Shown in pieces: positions 62,717-64,000 of a DNA stretch of 64,000 nt (position 1 is its first letter; every line of letters starts with the position of its first letter). The stretch comes from Anaerostipes sp. MSJ-23 (GTDB lineage Bacteria; Bacillota; Clostridia; Lachnospirales; Lachnospiraceae). The stretch is taken from the NCBI RefSeq assembly GCF_018918155.1, contig NZ_JAHLPY010000005.1:1-64000 (forward strand). Direction: 5' to 3'. The translations under genes were made by a program, and so were the position numbers. The notes below the pieces were generated by a model. That model saw nothing but the letters and a program-made list of their open reading frames with translations. It was not told the origin of the DNA and made no database searches.

Positions 62717-64000
62717 ATGAAAACAATTTTAGTTGCAATTAATGCAAAGTATATCCATTCCAATTTGGCAGTTTATTGTCTACGAGCTTATGCAAAGCCG
62801 TATCTTGAAGAGATAGAAATTGCCGAATACACAATCAATCAACCAACAGATGCCATTTTAATGGACCTTTATCAAAAGAAACCAGATCTTTTGTGCTTTT
62901 CTTGTTATATCTGGAATATTGAATATGTAGAACGTACCGTTCGAGAAATCCATAAACTTCTTCCAAATATTCCGATTTGGCTTGGTGGACCAGAAGTTTC
63001 TTATGATGCAAAAGACGTTTTGAATCGTCTTCCACAAGTAAGTGGTGTTATGAAAGGAGAAGGTGAACAGACATTTTTAGAGCTCCTTGACTATTATCAT
63101 GGAAAAATAAAACATTTATCTGAAATTCCTGGAATTACATGCAAAGATGGAAAAGACATCTTAGAAACTCCATGGAGACCAGTTATGGATTTAAGCAAGG
63201 TACCATTTGTTTATGAACATATTGAAGATTTTAAACATAAGATTATTTATTATGAATCTAGTAGAGGATGTCCATTTTCGTGTAGTTATTGTTTATCTTC
63301 GATTGACAAATGCCTTCGTTTTCGTGATTTGTCTCTTGTGAAAAAGGAATTGCAGTTCTTCCTTGATCATAAAGTTCCGCAGGTAAAATTTGTGGACCGT
63401 ACCTTTAACTGCAGACACCATCATGCAATGGAAATTTGGAGCTATATCAAAGAACATGATAATGGTATTACCAATTTTCATTTTGAAGTGGCAGCAGATT
63501 TATTAAAAGAAGAAGAATTAGAATTGATTTCTGATATGCGTCCAGGTCTCATCCAATTAGAAATCGGTGTACAGTCTACAAACCCTCAAACAATTGAAGA
63601 AATTCATAGAAAAATGGATTTTTCTAAAGTCGCAGATATTGTAAAAAGAATCAATGCTGGCCATAACATCCATCAGCATCTGGATCTCATTGCTGGTCTT
63701 CCATACGAAAATCTAGAAAGTTTTAAGCAATCTTTTCAAGATGTTTATGAAGTACATCCGGAACAATTACAACTTGGTTTTTTAAAGGTATTAAAAGGTT
63801 CTTATATGGAAAAACAAAAAGATCGATATGGCCTTGTTTATAAAGATATTCCACCTTATGAAGTACTCTATACGAAATGGTTGCCATATGATGACATGCT
63901 AGTTTTGAAGAAAATTGAGGAAATGGTAGAAACTTATTATAACAGTAGTCAATTTAGCAATACTTTGCGTCTTTTAGAGAGTGAATTTGATACAGCATTT
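62717..64000 (+). CDS. B12-binding radical SAM protein, partial at window edge
   Basis: Starting at ATG 62717 with GAAAGG upstream, it runs 428 residues to the edge without a stop. The N-terminal cobalamin-binding-like domain (1-130) has AINAKYIHSNLAVYCLRAYAK, PDLLCFSCYIWNIEYV and LGGPEVSYDA. The radical SAM motif is Cys185-x3-Cys189-x2-Cys192 (CPFSCSYC). LIQLEIGVQSTNPQTIEEIHRK and QHLDLIAGLPYEN belong to the barrel. It resembles the clostridial B12-binding radical SAM group with a DUF4080 tail. The reaction and C-terminus are not visible. Confidence 0.88.
   Translation, partial: MKTILVAINAKYIHSNLAVYCLRAYAKPYLEEIEIAEYTINQPTDAILMDLYQKKPDLLCFSCYIWNIEYVERTVREIHKLLPNIPIWLGGPEVSYDAKDVLNRLPQVSGVMKGEGEQTFLELLDYYHGKIKHLSEIPGITCKDGKDILETPWRPVMDLSKVPFVYEHIEDFKHKIIYYESSRGCPFSCSYCLSSIDKCLRFRDLSLVKKELQFFLDHKVPQVKFVDRTFNCRHHHAMEIWSYIKEHDNGITNFHFEVAADLLKEEELELISDMRPGLIQLEIGVQSTNPQTIEEIHRKMDFSKVADIVKRINAGHNIHQHLDLIAGLPYENLESFKQSFQDVYEVHPEQLQLGFLKVLKGSYMEKQKDRYGLVYKDIPPYEVLYTKWLPYDDMLVLKKIEEMVETYYNSSQFSNTLRLLESEFDTAF

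Noticed and set aside
1-64000. CRISPR array, rRNA or tRNA genes
   Set aside because: No regularly spaced repeats, rRNA-like sequence or cloverleaf was recognised on either strand while reading; a tRNA scan was not run.

Overview
This AT-rich window reads as the chromosome of a Gram-positive anaerobe, most likely a gut Lachnospiraceae (Clostridia). The grounds are clostridial promoters and ribosome sites, a bile salt hydrolase, a tandem 2-hydroxyacyl-CoA dehydratase activase, PolC, and a nusA-infB operon with ylxR and an L7Ae gene. The species cannot be fixed from the sequence alone.

Layout. 1-231: the cut end of an IS3-type transposase. 301-1705: a LacA/Maa-type acetyltransferase and an SGNH hydrolase. 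1751-9786: a compact siroheme operon (siroheme sulfite/nitrite reductase, Met8-like protein, hemB, hemL, hemA, and one hemC-cobA-hemD fusion), with a YitT membrane protein translationally coupled to its end. 10638-14767: PAP2 phosphatase, bile salt hydrolase, two GNATs, a small CxxC protein and an rRNA/tRNA methyltransferase. 15165-17239: two convergent genes, acetolactate synthase and phosphoketolase, both missing their 3' halves at a shared scar. 17607-25271: giant activase, TetR regulator, radical SAM/SPASM enzyme and a divergent MetK paralogue. 25282-28597: a promoter and a yybP-ykoY (manganese) riboswitch, followed by an unknown protein, a YccF protein and a SulP/STAS transporter. 28614-34032: small unknown gene, cfa, divergent marR plus a FUSC-like membrane gene, a frameshifted MATE gene and thiW.

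34186-54132 is the conserved core: carD, pyrH-frr, uppS-cdsA-dxr-rseP-ispG-polC, rimP-nusA-ylxR-L7Ae-infB-rbfA, nrnA-truB-ribF, and a cytidylate-kinase-like gene. 54183-58962 holds a Xer-type recombinase, an Nramp metal transporter behind a perfect palindromic operator candidate, the remains of an EamA transporter, and an OLD-family nuclease with a cysteine cluster. 59148-62617 is a decayed operon (circularly permuted ATP-grasp, alpha-E, transglutaminase-like, two M14/AspA-like genes), in which only the alpha-E gene looks whole. The window ends inside a B12-binding radical SAM gene.

How it fits together. The siroheme operon can take glutamyl-tRNA to siroheme and supply the reductase encoded first. 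Two loci suggest metal homeostasis: the manganese riboswitch unit and the Nramp gene. A striking share of accessory genes is broken (ALS, phosphoketolase, MATE, EamA, ATP-grasp, transglutaminase, both M14 genes), either by real decay or partly by assembly error. The best candidates for something undescribed are the riboswitch-controlled unknown/YccF/SulP unit, the radical SAM plus altered-MetK pair, and the ATP-grasp/alpha-E/M14 cluster.
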